DNA from: Lentzea californiensis | Lineage (GTDB): Bacteria > Actinomycetota > Actinomycetes > Mycobacteriales > Pseudonocardiaceae | Assembly: GCF_024648825.1 (NCBI RefSeq) | Contig: NZ_JANBBE010000009.1 | Span: forward strand, 248,001 to 312,000 | Length of the DNA stretch: 64,000 bases | Direction: 5' to 3' | In this document: piece after piece, positions 42,521-51,116 of the stretch | Layout: the number at the start of each line of letters is the position of its first letter | Position numbering within the stretch: the first letter of the stretch is position 1 | Made by a program: the position numbers and the translations under genes | The notes under the pieces: generated by a model | Told to the model about the DNA's origin: nothing | Databases searched by the model: none | What the model saw: the letters and a program-made list of their open reading frames with translations, nothing else

Positions 42521-43891
42521 GTGCTCCTCGAAGAAACGCCGCCGGTGACCCGTCCGAACGTCGTCGTGGCCGTCCTGGCGCTGGGCGGCATCACGGTGTC
42601 GCTGATGCAGACGCTGGTCATCCCACTCCTGCCGAGGTTCCCCGCACTGCTGGACTCCTCGCCCGGCGACACCGCCTGGGTGATCACGTCGACCCTGCTG
42701 GCCAGCGCGGTCGCGACCCCCGTCATCGGCCGGCTCGGCGACATGTACGGCAAGCGCCGCATGCTGCTGGTCAGCCTGCTCATGCTGGTCGCGGGCTCGG
42801 TGATCGCCGCGCTGAGCTACTCGCTGGTGCCGTTGATCATCGGCCGGGTGGTGCAGGGACTGGCGGTCGGCGTCATCCCGCTCGGCATCAGCATCATGCG
42901 CGACGAACTGCCGCTGGAACGGCTGGCCGGGGCGACGGCGCTGATGAGCGCCTCGCTGGGCGTCGGCGGCGCGCTCGGCCTGCCCGCGGCGGCGTTCCTC
43001 GTGGAGCAGAGCGACTGGCACATGCTGTTCTGGACGTCGGCCGCCGCCGGTGTGCTGGTGCTGGTCGCGGTCCTGGTCGTCGTGCCGGAGTCGCCGGTTC
43101 GCGGTGGCGGGCGGTTCGACTTCCTCGGCGCGCTGGGACTGTCGGTCGCGTTGATCTGCCTGCTGCTCGGCGTGTCGAAGGCGTCCACCTGGAGCGGCGC
43201 CACCACCACGGGCCTGTTCGTCGTCGCGGCCGTCGTGCTCGGGCTGTGGGGCTGGTGGGAGCTGCGGTCGCCGCAGCCGCTGGTCGACCTGCGCACCACC
43301 GCCCGGCGTCAGGTGCTGCTCACCAACATCGCCTCGGCGGTGTTCGCGTTCGCCATGTTCGCGCAGTCGCTGGTGCTGCCCCAGGTCCTGCAGCTCCCGG
43401 CCTCGACCGGCCACGGACTCGGGCAGTCGTTGCTCGTCACCGGCCTGGTGCTGGTGCCCTCCGGGCTGGTGATGATGGCGACGGCACCGCTGTCCGCGAA
43501 GATCTCGAACGCACGCGGCCCTCGCGTCACGCTGATCCTCGGCGCTCTCGTGGTCGCAATCGGTTACAGCGCAGGGGTTTTCATGCTGACCGCGGTGTGG
43601 CAGCTCGTCGTGGTCTCGGCCGTCATCGGCGCGGGCATCGGCCTGGGCTACGGCGCGATGCCCGCCCTGATCATGGGTGCCGTGCCGGCGTCGGAGACGG
43701 CCGCGGCCAACAGCCTCAACACCCTGATGCGCGCGATCGGCACGTCGGTGTCGAGCGCGGTGGCGGGCGTCGTGCTCACGCAGGTGGGCGTGCCGTTCAG
43801 CTTCCAGCTCATCATGGGCCTGGGCGCCGCGACCGCGCTGCTGGCAGTCGTGGTCGCGGCGTTCATCCCCTCGGCACGTCCGGTCAGCTGA
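42521..43891 (+). CDS. MFS drug-efflux-type transporter (DHA family)
   Basis: 456 aa from a GTG at 42521. About 12-14 hydrophobic helices, with motif A GRLGDMYGKRRMLLVSLLM after the second helix and the antiporter-like motif GALGLPAAAFLVEQSDWHMLFW in the fifth. The first helix begins VVVAVLALGGITVSLMQTLVIPLLP. The family exports drugs or metabolites using the proton gradient. It is divergent from a TetR gene with a shared palindrome, so it is probably induced by its own substrate. Confidence 0.92.
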   Translation: MLLEETPPVTRPNVVVAVLALGGITVSLMQTLVIPLLPRFPALLDSSPGDTAWVITSTLLASAVATPVIGRLGDMYGKRRMLLVSLLMLVAGSVIAALSYSLVPLIIGRVVQGLAVGVIPLGISIMRDELPLERLAGATALMSASLGVGGALGLPAAAFLVEQSDWHMLFWTSAAAGVLVLVAVLVVVPESPVRGGGRFDFLGALGLSVALICLLLGVSKASTWSGATTTGLFVVAAVVLGLWGWWELRSPQPLVDLRTTARRQVLLTNIASAVFAFAMFAQSLVLPQVLQLPASTGHGLGQSLLVTGLVLVPSGLVMMATAPLSAKISNARGPRVTLILGALVVAIGYSAGVFMLTAVWQLVVVSAVIGAGIGLGYGAMPALIMGAVPASETAAANSLNTLMRAIGTSVSSAVAGVVLTQVGVPFSFQLIMGLGAATALLAVVVAAFIPSARPVS

Positions 43892-44846
43892 AGAACCGCG
43901 TGATCTCGCGGGCGACGGTGTCCGGCTGCTCCTCGGCGAGCCAGTGGCCGGACCCGTCGACGCCCACGACCTCGAACTGGTTCGCGACGTTCGGCAGCGC
44001 GCCCAGGAACTGGTCGTAGGACGAGACCGAGGCCAGGCCGAGCACCGGCGGGGTCAGCTTGGCGTACGTCTTGCCGTCCGCGATGTCCTGGTGGAACGCC
44101 TGGTACCAGCCGTTGCTCGCGCGGATGGCCTCCGGCGAGTTGTAGTTCTGCGCGTAGATCCGCCTCGAGCGCTCGTCGATGGCGGACGGCGTGAACGCGG
44201 TGTTCGCGAACAGCCAGTCGATCAGGTAGCGGAACCGGCCGGCCAGCAGTTGCTCGGGCAGGCCCATGACCTGGTTGAACGCGAACCACCAGAGGCTGAA
44301 TCCGCCCGGCGGGGGCAGCAGCGGGATCTGGTAGAAGCTCTCGTCGGGGTGCAGCACGTCCATGAACGCGACCTTCTTCGTCGCGGCGGGGAAGTTGGCC
44401 GCGAAGGCGAACGCGACCATGCTGCCCAGGTCGTGCCCGACGACGTTGACCTGGTCGTACCCGAGCTTCTTGACGAGCTCGTGGATGTCGGTCGCCATCG
44501 TCTTCTTGTCGAACCCGCCCGCCGGCTTGTCCGACCCGCCCTGACCGCGCATGTCGACCGCGATGACGCGGAACTTCGTCGCGAGCGCGGGCATGATCTT
44601 GTTGTACAGCCACCAGGTCTGCGGCCACCCCGGCAGCAGGAGCAGCGGCTCGCCCCGCCCGCCGGTGACGTAGTGCAGCCGCACCCCGTTGACCTGCGCG
44701 TAGTTGTGCTTGAAGCCGGGGAGGTTCGGCTCGGGTGCCGTCCCCCCGGCGTCGGCACCGGCGGTCCCGGTGCCCGCGGCGAGCGCGGCACCCGCACCCA
44801 GCGCGAACACCCTGCGCCTGTTCAGCTCCATGTCCCTTGCCCCCAT
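43884..44846 (-). CDS. Tat-exported alpha/beta hydrolase (epoxide hydrolase-like)
   Basis: 320 aa, or 315 from the internal ATG. The twin-arginine signal is MELNRRRVFALGAGAALAAG. The hydrolase core has PGWPQTWWLYNKIMP as HGxP-like oxyanion region, the nucleophile elbow VVGHDLGSMVA with Asp, which marks epoxide hydrolase/haloalkane dehalogenase chemistry, and the His in VDGSGHWLAEEQP. A cap domain lies between about 165 and 240. The natural substrate is unknown. It overlaps the convergent MFS gene by eight bases. Confidence 0.9.
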   Translation of the reverse strand: MGARDMELNRRRVFALGAGAALAAGTGTAGADAGGTAPEPNLPGFKHNYAQVNGVRLHYVTGGRGEPLLLLPGWPQTWWLYNKIMPALATKFRVIAVDMRGQGGSDKPAGGFDKKTMATDIHELVKKLGYDQVNVVGHDLGSMVAFAFAANFPAATKKVAFMDVLHPDESFYQIPLLPPPGGFSLWWFAFNQVMGLPEQLLAGRFRYLIDWLFANTAFTPSAIDERSRRIYAQNYNSPEAIRASNGWYQAFHQDIADGKTYAKLTPPVLGLASVSSYDQFLGALPNVANQFEVVGVDGSGHWLAEEQPDTVAREITRFFS

Positions 44847-44915
44847 CCGTTGCTCGGCGCGGACATCCGAACAAGCGGCGCTCGAACACGGGTGGAGGTG
44901 GGGGGAGGAGGTGCG

Positions 44916-45767
44916 TCAGCCGAGTTCGGCGGAGTCGGTGAGCCGCAGCTTGCGCCGTGCCCGCTGGTAGAACGTCGTCATCCCGAGCCGCACCACCCGC
45001 GCGGCACCGGCACGGCCGCGCAGCGACACCCGCTGGCCCGGCTCGACGTATCCGGCGACCATGCCGTCCACCTCCACGGCCAGGCGGCCGCTGGACGGCA
45101 GCAGGTCGAGGTCGACCTCGTCGTTCACCGACAGCACGACGCCGCGGCTGTAGGCGGAGTGCGGGGCGGCCGGGGTGACGAGCAGGGCCTCGACGGACGG
45201 GCTGGTGATCGGGCCGCCCGCGGAGAAGCTGTAGGCGGTGGAACCGGTCGGGGTGGCGACGATGACGGCGTCGGCGGCGTAGCTGACGAACGGCTGGCCG
45301 GCCACCCGCACGGCGACGCGGGCACTGCCCTCGCCGGGGATGCGGACCACGGCGACGTCGTTGAACGCGGTGACCTCCTGGTCGTTGAAGCGCGCGTCGA
45401 CGGCGAGGCGGGGTTCGACGGTGAAGTCGTGGGCGTCGATGGCGCTCAGGGCCGCAGGCAGGTCCGGGACGTCGACCTCGGCCAGGAAGCCGAGTTTGCC
45501 CAGGTTGACGCCGAGGACCGGGGCTCGTTCGCCGTCGGCCATGCGCATGGCGCGCAGCATCGTGCCGTCGCCGCCGAGGCTCACCAGCAGGTCGGCGCGG
45601 CGGCCCAGTTCCTCCGCGGTGACCGGGGTGGCCTCGCAGCGCAGGCGCTGGATCTCGTCGGAGATGCCGAGGATCTCGACACCGCGTTTGGCCGCCCAGC
45701 CGAGGACCGCCTCGACGGCGGCGGCGGAGTCCCGCCGCGGGTGCAGCACCAGGCCGGCGGCGTGCAC
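44916..45767 (-). CDS. nadK: NAD kinase
   Basis: 283 aa from a GTG at 45767. The diphosphate-binding motif VSLGGDGTMLRAMRM (about 68-82), GVNLGKLGFLAEVD and the conserved TGSTAYSFSAGGPI (about 176-189) define the family. It phosphorylates NAD to NADP in the cytosol. Its context (no recN or tlyA neighbours) differs from the usual housekeeping copy in actinobacteria, so it may be an accessory paralogue. Confidence 0.93.
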   Translation of the reverse strand: MHAAGLVLHPRRDSAAAVEAVLGWAAKRGVEILGISDEIQRLRCEATPVTAEELGRRADLLVSLGGDGTMLRAMRMADGERAPVLGVNLGKLGFLAEVDVPDLPAALSAIDAHDFTVEPRLAVDARFNDQEVTAFNDVAVVRIPGEGSARVAVRVAGQPFVSYAADAVIVATPTGSTAYSFSAGGPITSPSVEALLVTPAAPHSAYSRGVVLSVNDEVDLDLLPSSGRLAVEVDGMVAGYVEPGQRVSLRGRAGAARVVRLGMTTFYQRARRKLRLTDSAELG

Positions 45768-45933
45768 GTCAGATCGTCCTCAGTCGGGTCACGACACCAG
45801 TCTGCCGAAATCGCGCGCGCCGTGCGTCCCTCGTCCGAACGGCTGATGTCCACGCCTCCGATTCGGTCGTTCGGCGGGAGGGCGTGGCCTGGAGGAGGAG
45901 TCCTACGTGGACGTACGTTCCTAGGTTGGCTGC

Positions 45934-46551
45934 ATGACCATCTTGCTGGCCGATCCGGTCGTGCGCGCCGTCCGCGTCCTTGACAACGGGGATCCTCTGG
46001 TGCCGTTGGACTACGCGCCTGGCGTGCTGGTGCGCGAAGGGCTCGCGCGGCGGCTCGACGTGGCCCGCGCGCTGCTTCCGTCCGGTGTGGACCTGCGGGT
46101 GGTCGAGGGGCACCGCACCATCGACGGTCAGAGCGCGATCATCGAGCGTTATAAGGCCGAACTGCGCGAGCTGCACCCCACCGCCGACGGGGTCGAGCTC
46201 GACCGGTTGTCCAGCCGGTTCGTGGCACCGCTGGCCGTCGCGCCGCACGTCGCGGGCGCGGCCGTGGACCTGACGCTGGTCACGAGGCCGGGTGCGGAGC
46301 TGTGGATGGGCACGGAGGTCGCCGCCACTCCAGAGGAGAGCGACGGCGCGTGCTTCTTCGGTGCGCCGGTCGACGACGAGGCCCGCCACAACCGGACGGT
46401 GCTGGCCGGTGCGCTGGCCGCCGCCGGCCTGATCAACTACCCGACCGAGTGGTGGCACTGGTCCTACGGCGACCGCTACTGGGCGTTGCTGACCGGCGCG
46501 GACCACGCCGTCTACGGACCGGTGGAGGTGCCTGCGTGGGCGCGCGCGTGA
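45934..46551 (+). CDS. D-alanyl-D-alanine dipeptidase (VanX/M15D family)
   Basis: 205 aa. Zinc ligands appear in APHVAGAAVDLTL (the H-x6-D pattern of VanX) and in TEWWHWSYGDRYW (catalytic Glu and third ligand His). A substrate Arg is in VVEGHRTIDGQS. The family cleaves D-Ala-D-Ala, either in wall turnover or to remove the vancomycin target. There is no signal peptide. It overlaps a truncated alanine racemase (GTGA), but no vanH, vanA or vanRS neighbours are present, so it is not a complete glycopeptide-resistance set. Confidence 0.9.
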   Translation: MTILLADPVVRAVRVLDNGDPLVPLDYAPGVLVREGLARRLDVARALLPSGVDLRVVEGHRTIDGQSAIIERYKAELRELHPTADGVELDRLSSRFVAPLAVAPHVAGAAVDLTLVTRPGAELWMGTEVAATPEESDGACFFGAPVDDEARHNRTVLAGALAAAGLINYPTEWWHWSYGDRYWALLTGADHAVYGPVEVPAWARA

Positions 46552-46856
46552 CGAGCCTGCGCCACGCGGCCTCCGAGCCGGTGCTGCAGGTCGACCTCAC
46601 CGCGGTGGCCGACAACACGAGACGGTTCGTCTCGTGGGCCCGTGGCGCCGTGATGGCGGTGGTGAAGGCCGACGGGTTCGGGCACGGGCTCGGCGACGTC
46701 GCGCGAACGGCGGTGGCCGCCGGTGCCACGTGGATCGGGGTCACCTCGCTGGCGGAGGGCGTGCGGTTGCGGGAGTCCGGTGTGGACGTTCCGGGTCATG
46801 CGGCGCGGATCGCGGTTGTTCACCGTTGTTCCTTCAGCTCGCGGCCTCGACCGTGA
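46548..46856 (+). pseudogene. Truncated alanine racemase (N-terminal fragment)
   Basis: 102 codons starting at a GTG that overlaps the dipeptidase stop. LQVDLTAVADNTRRFVSWA and VMAVVKADGFGHGLGDVAR contain the PLP-binding Lys context of alanine racemase, and AAGATWIGVTSLAEGVRLRESG is also in family. After about residue 85 the similarity ends (PGHAARIAVVHRCSF) and a stop follows. A normal racemase has about 370 residues, so the barrel is cut to its first quarter and the C-terminal domain is gone. The intact operon would have supplied or recycled D-alanine. Confidence 0.75.
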
Positions 46857-46861
46857 AGAAC

Positions 46862-46942
46862 CCCCTCCCGCTACAACAGGTGGCGAGGGAAGGGGGAAAC
46901 ATCATGAATGACGAGGTGAAGCTGCCGCGGTCGTCGATCTGA
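46862..46942 (+). other. Hairpin plus 12-codon ORF of unknown role
   Basis: CCCCCTCCC (46862-46870) can pair, with small bulges, with GAGGGAAGGGGG (46887-46898). The latter also supplies a strong ribosome site just before an ATG at 46904. The reading frame encodes only MNDEVKLPRSSI and stops at 46942. It may be a fragment left at a rearrangement point, a sequestered leader-type ORF, or just a terminator hairpin. Confidence 0.3.
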
Positions 46943-47172
46943 CGACGGTCGACGCGGGCAGGGCGGGGTGAGGTCGTCCCTGCGCCACAGCCGGACGTCG
47001 TGGCCGGCGCCCGCACTGGCCAGGGTCGCGCCGTCGGGGGAGAACGCGACGGCGTGCACGATGTCGGTGTGGCCGGTGAGCTCGGCGCTGAGAGCACCGG
47101 TCGCGGCATCCCACACGTGGACGGCGAAGCCGGTGTCGCCGGTGGCGAGCAGCGTGCCGTCGGGAGGGAAAG
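46940..47172 (-). pseudogene. WD40-repeat remnant
   Basis: On the minus strand this reads two WD40 repeats: PDGTLLATGDTGFAVHVWD and ELTGHTDIVHAVAFSPDGA followed by TLASAGAGHDVRLWRRDD. There is no start, and its upstream end abuts the M20 peptidase stop. WD40 genes normally have seven or more repeats, so this is a piece of a larger gene. A second, frameshifted WD40 gene lies at 55440-56170. Confidence 0.65.
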
Positions 47173-47175
47173 AAC

Positions 47176-48297
47176 CTAGTGGCAGAAGGCGGTGATCGTG
47201 CCGGTCAGGACCTCGGTGAGCCGGTCCAGGGACGCCAGCTCGACGTACTCGGTGGCCGCGTGCGCGCCCGCACCGTCGACGCCGAACAGCAGGCAGGGGA
47301 TGCCGGCGCGGTCCAGCAGGGCGCAGTCGGTCCAGAACGGCTCCGCGCGGATGACCGGTGGCCCGCCGAGGTTCGCGACGAGGGTGCGGACGATCTCGGC
47401 TTCGGGGTCGGCCTCGAACGGGTCCCTGGCGAGGCCTCGGGTGAGCGTCGCGGTGAAGTCCGGGACGGTCGCGGTCAGGTGGTCGAGGATCGTGCGCAGC
47501 TCGTCCTCCGTCTGCTGCGGGGACTCTCCCGGGACCGTGCGGCGTTCGAGGGTGATCCTGCAGGACGACGGGTAGGTCGAGGCCTCCTCGCCGCCGCTGA
47601 TCAACGACGCGTGGACCGTGCCGGTGCCGAGCAGGTGATGTTTCGGGCCTGTGCTGAGGTCTTGGCCCAGCCGTTCCAGCGCCACGAGGAAGTGGCCGGC
47701 CTTGGCGATGGCGTCGATGCCCAGTTCGGGACGTGAGCCGTGGGCGGCCCTGCCTTCGACCTCGACGTCGAACCAGACGAAACCCTTGTGCGCCAGGGTG
47801 ACTTCGAGGTGGCTCGGCTCGGTGACGATGGCGGCGTCGGCGGTGAAGCGTTCGAGCACTTCTTCCGTGCCGAAGCTGCCGTGTTCCTCGTCGGCCACGC
47901 ACGCGACGATGACGTCACCGCGCAGCGGGCGTTCGGTGGCTTTCGCGGCGGCGACCATCATGGCCGCGATGCCGCCCTTCATGTCGAACGTGCCGCGGCC
48001 GAACATCCTGCCGTTCTCGATGCGCGGGTGCAGCGGGTCGCCGTCGTAGCCCGCGAGGCCGACCGTGTCGACGTGGCCGTTGAGCATCAGGGACTTCCCG
48101 CCGCCGGTGCCCTTCCTGACGGCGACCAGCGACGGTCTGCCCGGACGTCGTTCCAGGCGGTGGACCTCGAAGCCGTGGGCGTGGAACCAGGTGGCGATGA
48201 AGCCGGCGATCTCGTGTTCGCCGTTGCCGCCGGGGACGAGGTCGGGGTTGACCGAGTCGATGGAGACGAGTTGGGCCAGCAGGTCGCGTGGGTTCAC
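47176..48297 (-). CDS. M20 family amidohydrolase (ArgE/DapE, YgeY-like)
   Basis: 373 aa from the GTG at 48297, which overlaps the upstream stop as GTGA and has AAGGA five bases before it; ATG 48303 is an alternative. Metal sites: LNGHVDTVG (His, Asp), RGTFDMKGG, the catalytic and ligand pair DEEHGSFG, and a C-terminal His in GAHAATEYVE. The dimerisation insert lies in the middle. The family removes acyl groups from amino acids such as N-acetylornithine or succinyl-diaminopimelate. Pairing with a diaminopropionate ammonia-lyase mirrors ygeX-ygeY of Escherichia coli. Confidence 0.9.
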   Translation of the reverse strand: MNPRDLLAQLVSIDSVNPDLVPGGNGEHEIAGFIATWFHAHGFEVHRLERRPGRPSLVAVRKGTGGGKSLMLNGHVDTVGLAGYDGDPLHPRIENGRMFGRGTFDMKGGIAAMMVAAAKATERPLRGDVIVACVADEEHGSFGTEEVLERFTADAAIVTEPSHLEVTLAHKGFVWFDVEVEGRAAHGSRPELGIDAIAKAGHFLVALERLGQDLSTGPKHHLLGTGTVHASLISGGEEASTYPSSCRITLERRTVPGESPQQTEDELRTILDHLTATVPDFTATLTRGLARDPFEADPEAEIVRTLVANLGGPPVIRAEPFWTDCALLDRAGIPCLLFGVDGAGAHAATEYVELASLDRLTEVLTGTITAFCH

Positions 48298-49301
48298 GAG
48301 CATCCTTCGGTGCTGATGAGAACGACGGTGTCGAGGTGGCCGAATTCGCCACGCATGGCACGCAGTCCGGCGAGTGGAGCGGCGCCGCACGGTCCTGAGT
48401 GGACGTTCTGCGCGTGGAGGTCCTGCATCGCTTTAATGCATTCGGATTCGGAGATGGCCACGGCGGTGTCCAGGCCATTCTGCAGATACGGCCAGGAGGT
48501 GGCGGACGGCGTGCCGCAGTTGAGCCCGGCCATGATCGTGTCGCCGGTGGGCACGGTCCTGAGTTCACCGGCTTTCAGGCTTTCGAGGACGCAGGCGGCG
48601 CTGTCCGGTTCGACGGAGAGGAGCCTCGTGCGGGAGCCGTGGCCGCGGTAGTGGGTGATCACAGCCTGCGCGAACGAGCCGACGCCGACCGGGACGACGA
48701 CCAGGTCCGGTTCGCGGTCGAGCTGCTCGTCGATCTCGTGGCAGAGCGTGCCGTACCCCTCGACGATCCAGGCCGGGACCTCCTCGTAGCCTGGCCGGCC
48801 CATGTCCTGAACCAGGACCCCGTCCGCCTCGGCGGCTCTGGCGACCGCGTCGTCGTACGTGCCCTCGACCACCGTGACCTGGGCGTTCTCGGCCCGGATG
48901 GCCTCGATCGCCGGTTCGGGCACCGTGTGCGGCACGAAGACGTGGGCGCGCTGGCCGCGCAACCGGGCCATGCGCGCGACCGCCCGGCCGTGGTTGCCGT
49001 CGGTCGCGGTGGTGAGCGTGACCCGGCCCGTTCGCCGCTCGAGAACGCGGTGAACGGCCCAGGAAGCGCCGAGAGCCTTGAAAGCGGGCAGGCCGAGCCG
49101 GGAGGATTCGTCCTTGACGAACAGGCGGCCGATCCCGAGTTCCGCGGCGAGGACCGGCAGTCCGGTCAGCGGAGTGGGTGCGTAGCCGGGCAGCCCGGCG
49201 TGGAAGTCCCGTGCCCCGGTGGGCGCGGGAGGACATCGCCAGCTGCGGGCCTCTGGCCGCGAGAACTTCATGCGGGACAGCGTGCGGGTGGTCCGGATCA
49301 T
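48294..49301 (-). CDS. dpaL: Diaminopropionate ammonia-lyase-like PLP enzyme
   Basis: 335 aa from ATG 49301; ATG 49271 is also possible. The PLP lysine sits in LGLPAFKALGASWA, the phosphate/cofactor loop in TATDGNHGRAVARMA, and the substrate loops in VGVGSFAQAVITHYRG and GLNCGTPSATSWPYL. The fold-type II pattern matches DpaL (E. coli YgeX), which turns 2,3-diaminopropionate into pyruvate and ammonia. It is somewhat shorter at the N-terminus than DpaL (about 400 aa). It is co-transcribed with the M20 gene and divergent from a small unknown gene. Confidence 0.85.
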   Translation of the reverse strand: MIRTTRTLSRMKFSRPEARSWRCPPAPTGARDFHAGLPGYAPTPLTGLPVLAAELGIGRLFVKDESSRLGLPAFKALGASWAVHRVLERRTGRVTLTTATDGNHGRAVARMARLRGQRAHVFVPHTVPEPAIEAIRAENAQVTVVEGTYDDAVARAAEADGVLVQDMGRPGYEEVPAWIVEGYGTLCHEIDEQLDREPDLVVVPVGVGSFAQAVITHYRGHGSRTRLLSVEPDSAACVLESLKAGELRTVPTGDTIMAGLNCGTPSATSWPYLQNGLDTAVAISESECIKAMQDLHAQNVHSGPCGAAPLAGLRAMRGEFGHLDTVVLISTEGCS

Positions 49302-49370
49302 CGGTCCAGCACATGTTCTCGACGTGTACCGGTGGAAGAATCCGACGAGTTGCGGTGAGGAGGTACTCCG

Positions 49371-49601
49371 GTGAGCGACGAGGAGCTGATCGTCGAGTTC
49401 GCGCTGGTGCGTCTCGACAACCCCGGCCTCGACCTGGAGGAGGTCGCCGCGCTCGTGGTGCGGCGGGTGGGGCCGGAGCGGATGGTCGAGTTCGCCGGGC
49501 AGACCCTGGTGCACCGCGGCGAACTGCGGGGAGCGGTGTTCCCGGCGGCCGTCGAGCACGTGCTGCGGGTGGTGCTGGAGTTGCGCGGGCCGCGCGACTG
49601 A
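49371..49601 (+). CDS. Small helical protein of unknown function
   Basis: 76 aa from a GTG with AGGAGG upstream at good spacing. The sequence is acidic and predicted helical (MSDEELIVEFALVRLDNPGLDLEEVAALVVRRVG) with no Cys, signal or membrane segment. No family was recognised. It is divergent from dpaL by 69 bases. Confidence 0.65.
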   Translation: MSDEELIVEFALVRLDNPGLDLEEVAALVVRRVGPERMVEFAGQTLVHRGELRGAVFPAAVEHVLRVVLELRGPRD

Positions 49602-49717
49602 GCCTCGCCGTGCCGGATTCGATCACCACACCTGAACCCGTCACGACGAGGCCTTCACCGGTAGGCGCCCCGCGCGTGTCTACGTCGAGCTGACTGCTGC
49701 CCGGCACCTCGAGCCGG

Positions 49718-50755
49718 TCACGGTGCGCCTCCGGGAATGGTGAACTCGCCTTGGTTCAGCGTGCGCGGGTGGAAGTAGCCCGCCTGGACCTCCGCCGGGG
49801 TGTTGTTGCCGCGCAGTTGTTCCGACCACACCATGAAGTAGCTCCAGCGGGTCTGGCTGTTCAGGAACGCGGCGTTCGGCACCTTGCCGGTCTCGGCGAG
49901 CGCGATGGGCTTGCCGCCGGCGATGTTCTGGATCTGCTGGTAGTCGCCGGAGCTGGGGAGTCCCTTGTACCAGACGTCCAGCGAGACCACGTCGACGTAC
50001 TGAGCGCCGGGGTAGTACGAGGCCCAGTCGGCCGTGGGGTTGTCCTGGACGTTCCACACCCAGATCAGGTTGTCGAGCCCCTTGGACACCAGGTGGTCGT
50101 GAGTGATGCGGTAGAGCTTCGCGCCACCCTCCGGCCCCGGCCGGTTGCCCCACCAGTTCCAGGCTTCGTTCATCTCGTGCAACGGGCGGAACAGCACCGG
50201 CACACCCGCGTCCTTGAGTTGCCGCAGGTACGGCACCGCCTCGTCCAGGCGGCGCTTCCACGCGTTGCTGAGCGCCGTGCCGTCGGTGACCACCTGGGTG
50301 AACTGGGCCTGGCTGATCTGCGTCTTCACGCCGCCCTCGAACTGGCAGGTGCTGCCGCCGGTCGGCGTGCAGACGTGCCAGGTCAGCGCGACGAGGGAGC
50401 CGTTGGCCCACTCGGTCTTGGCCTGGTCGACCACGCGCTGCCGGTTCGCCACGTCCTCGGGCCTGAACATCAGGTCACCGCCCCACAGGCCGGGGTACTG
50501 GCCGGTGATGTCCTTGACCTGCTGGGTGTACTGGCCGGGATTGTTCGCCGGCTCTTTGTTGTGCTGGCCGGACACGACGTTCCTGCCGGTGATCGAGCTG
50601 AGGTAGTTGATCACGTTCTGCCGCGACGACCTGGGGAACGCCTGCGCCTGCGGTGAGACTGCGACGACGACGCCCAGGAAGGTCAGCGCAGCGGCCAGTA
50701 CAGCGCCGAACCGCTGTGCCCCGCGCCGTTGAAGCGCGGTGGTGGTGTGTCGCAC
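49718..50755 (-). CDS. Secreted GH26 beta-mannanase
   Basis: 345 aa. A signal peptide (1-39, ending AQAF) precedes a single GH26 barrel. The acid/base is E194 in PLHEMNEAWNWWG and the nucleophile is E288 in IALAETGKVP. ITGRNVVSGQHNKEP near the start is typical of the family. It hydrolyses beta-1,4-mannan outside the cell, alongside the GH27 galactosidase that debranches galactomannan. There is no binding module. Three LacI-type operators lie between it and the divergent LacI gene. Confidence 0.95.
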   Translation of the reverse strand: MRHTTTALQRRGAQRFGAVLAAALTFLGVVVAVSPQAQAFPRSSRQNVINYLSSITGRNVVSGQHNKEPANNPGQYTQQVKDITGQYPGLWGGDLMFRPEDVANRQRVVDQAKTEWANGSLVALTWHVCTPTGGSTCQFEGGVKTQISQAQFTQVVTDGTALSNAWKRRLDEAVPYLRQLKDAGVPVLFRPLHEMNEAWNWWGNRPGPEGGAKLYRITHDHLVSKGLDNLIWVWNVQDNPTADWASYYPGAQYVDVVSLDVWYKGLPSSGDYQQIQNIAGGKPIALAETGKVPNAAFLNSQTRWSYFMVWSEQLRGNNTPAEVQAGYFHPRTLNQGEFTIPGGAP

Positions 50756-50831
50756 TGGCTCCTCCTCGTCAAACCCGCTCTGCGTTGAGTGGGACTACGT
50801 GGCGGCTGCGGCGGCGAGCCGGGTGATGAAC

Positions 50832-50843
50832 TAAAACGCTTAA
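50832..50843. promoter_or_regulatory. LacI-type operator, mannanase-proximal
   Basis: TAAAACGCTTAA is centred on CG and lies 77 bases upstream of the GH26 ATG. Its arms fit the AAACG-type operators of the LacI family. Confidence 0.6.
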
Positions 50844-50889
50844 GCTGCCTTCATGCCTCAAGATAGAGGCGCTACGCCGCAGATGTCTA

Positions 50890-50901
50890 TAGAGCGTTTT
50901 A
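50890..50901. promoter_or_regulatory. LacI-type operator, middle copy
   Basis: TAGAGCGTTTTA is centred on CG, in the opposite orientation to the first copy. It lies 58 bp from that copy centre to centre. Confidence 0.55.
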
Positions 50902-51021
50902 GCAGAGGAACCCGGAACCGGTTCAGCGGTGTGGTCGACGACTGCGGGGCGGGCCGAGGGGAACGCGAGCACGGATGTCCGCCGTGAGCGCTCCCGGAGT
51001 CGTGGCCACGCGGCAATTCAA

Positions 51022-51033
51022 TCAAACGCTTTA
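51022..51033. promoter_or_regulatory. LacI-type operator, regulator-proximal
   Basis: TCAAACGCTTTA is centred on CG, 84 bases upstream of the lacI-type GTG. It suits autoregulation. Confidence 0.6.
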
Positions 51034-51116
51034 GTTGTTGTGGGGGAACAGCATGTCCCCGGCCGCTTGATCATGTGCGCTGCTATGTTGGACCCTTCGA
51101 GCCGAGGAGGGTTCGC

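Larger units (their letters stand above)
50756..51116. other. 361-bp divergent promoter region of mannanase and LacI genes
   Basis: It contains no gene. It holds three similar LacI-type half-palindromes (50832, 50890, 51022, listed separately), all AT-rich against a GC-rich background. Clear sigma-70 boxes were not fixed. Confidence 0.65.

Noticed and set aside
45934..46856. Vancomycin-resistance cassette
   Set aside because: Only a VanX-type dipeptidase is present. vanH, vanA and vanRS are absent and the racemase is broken.
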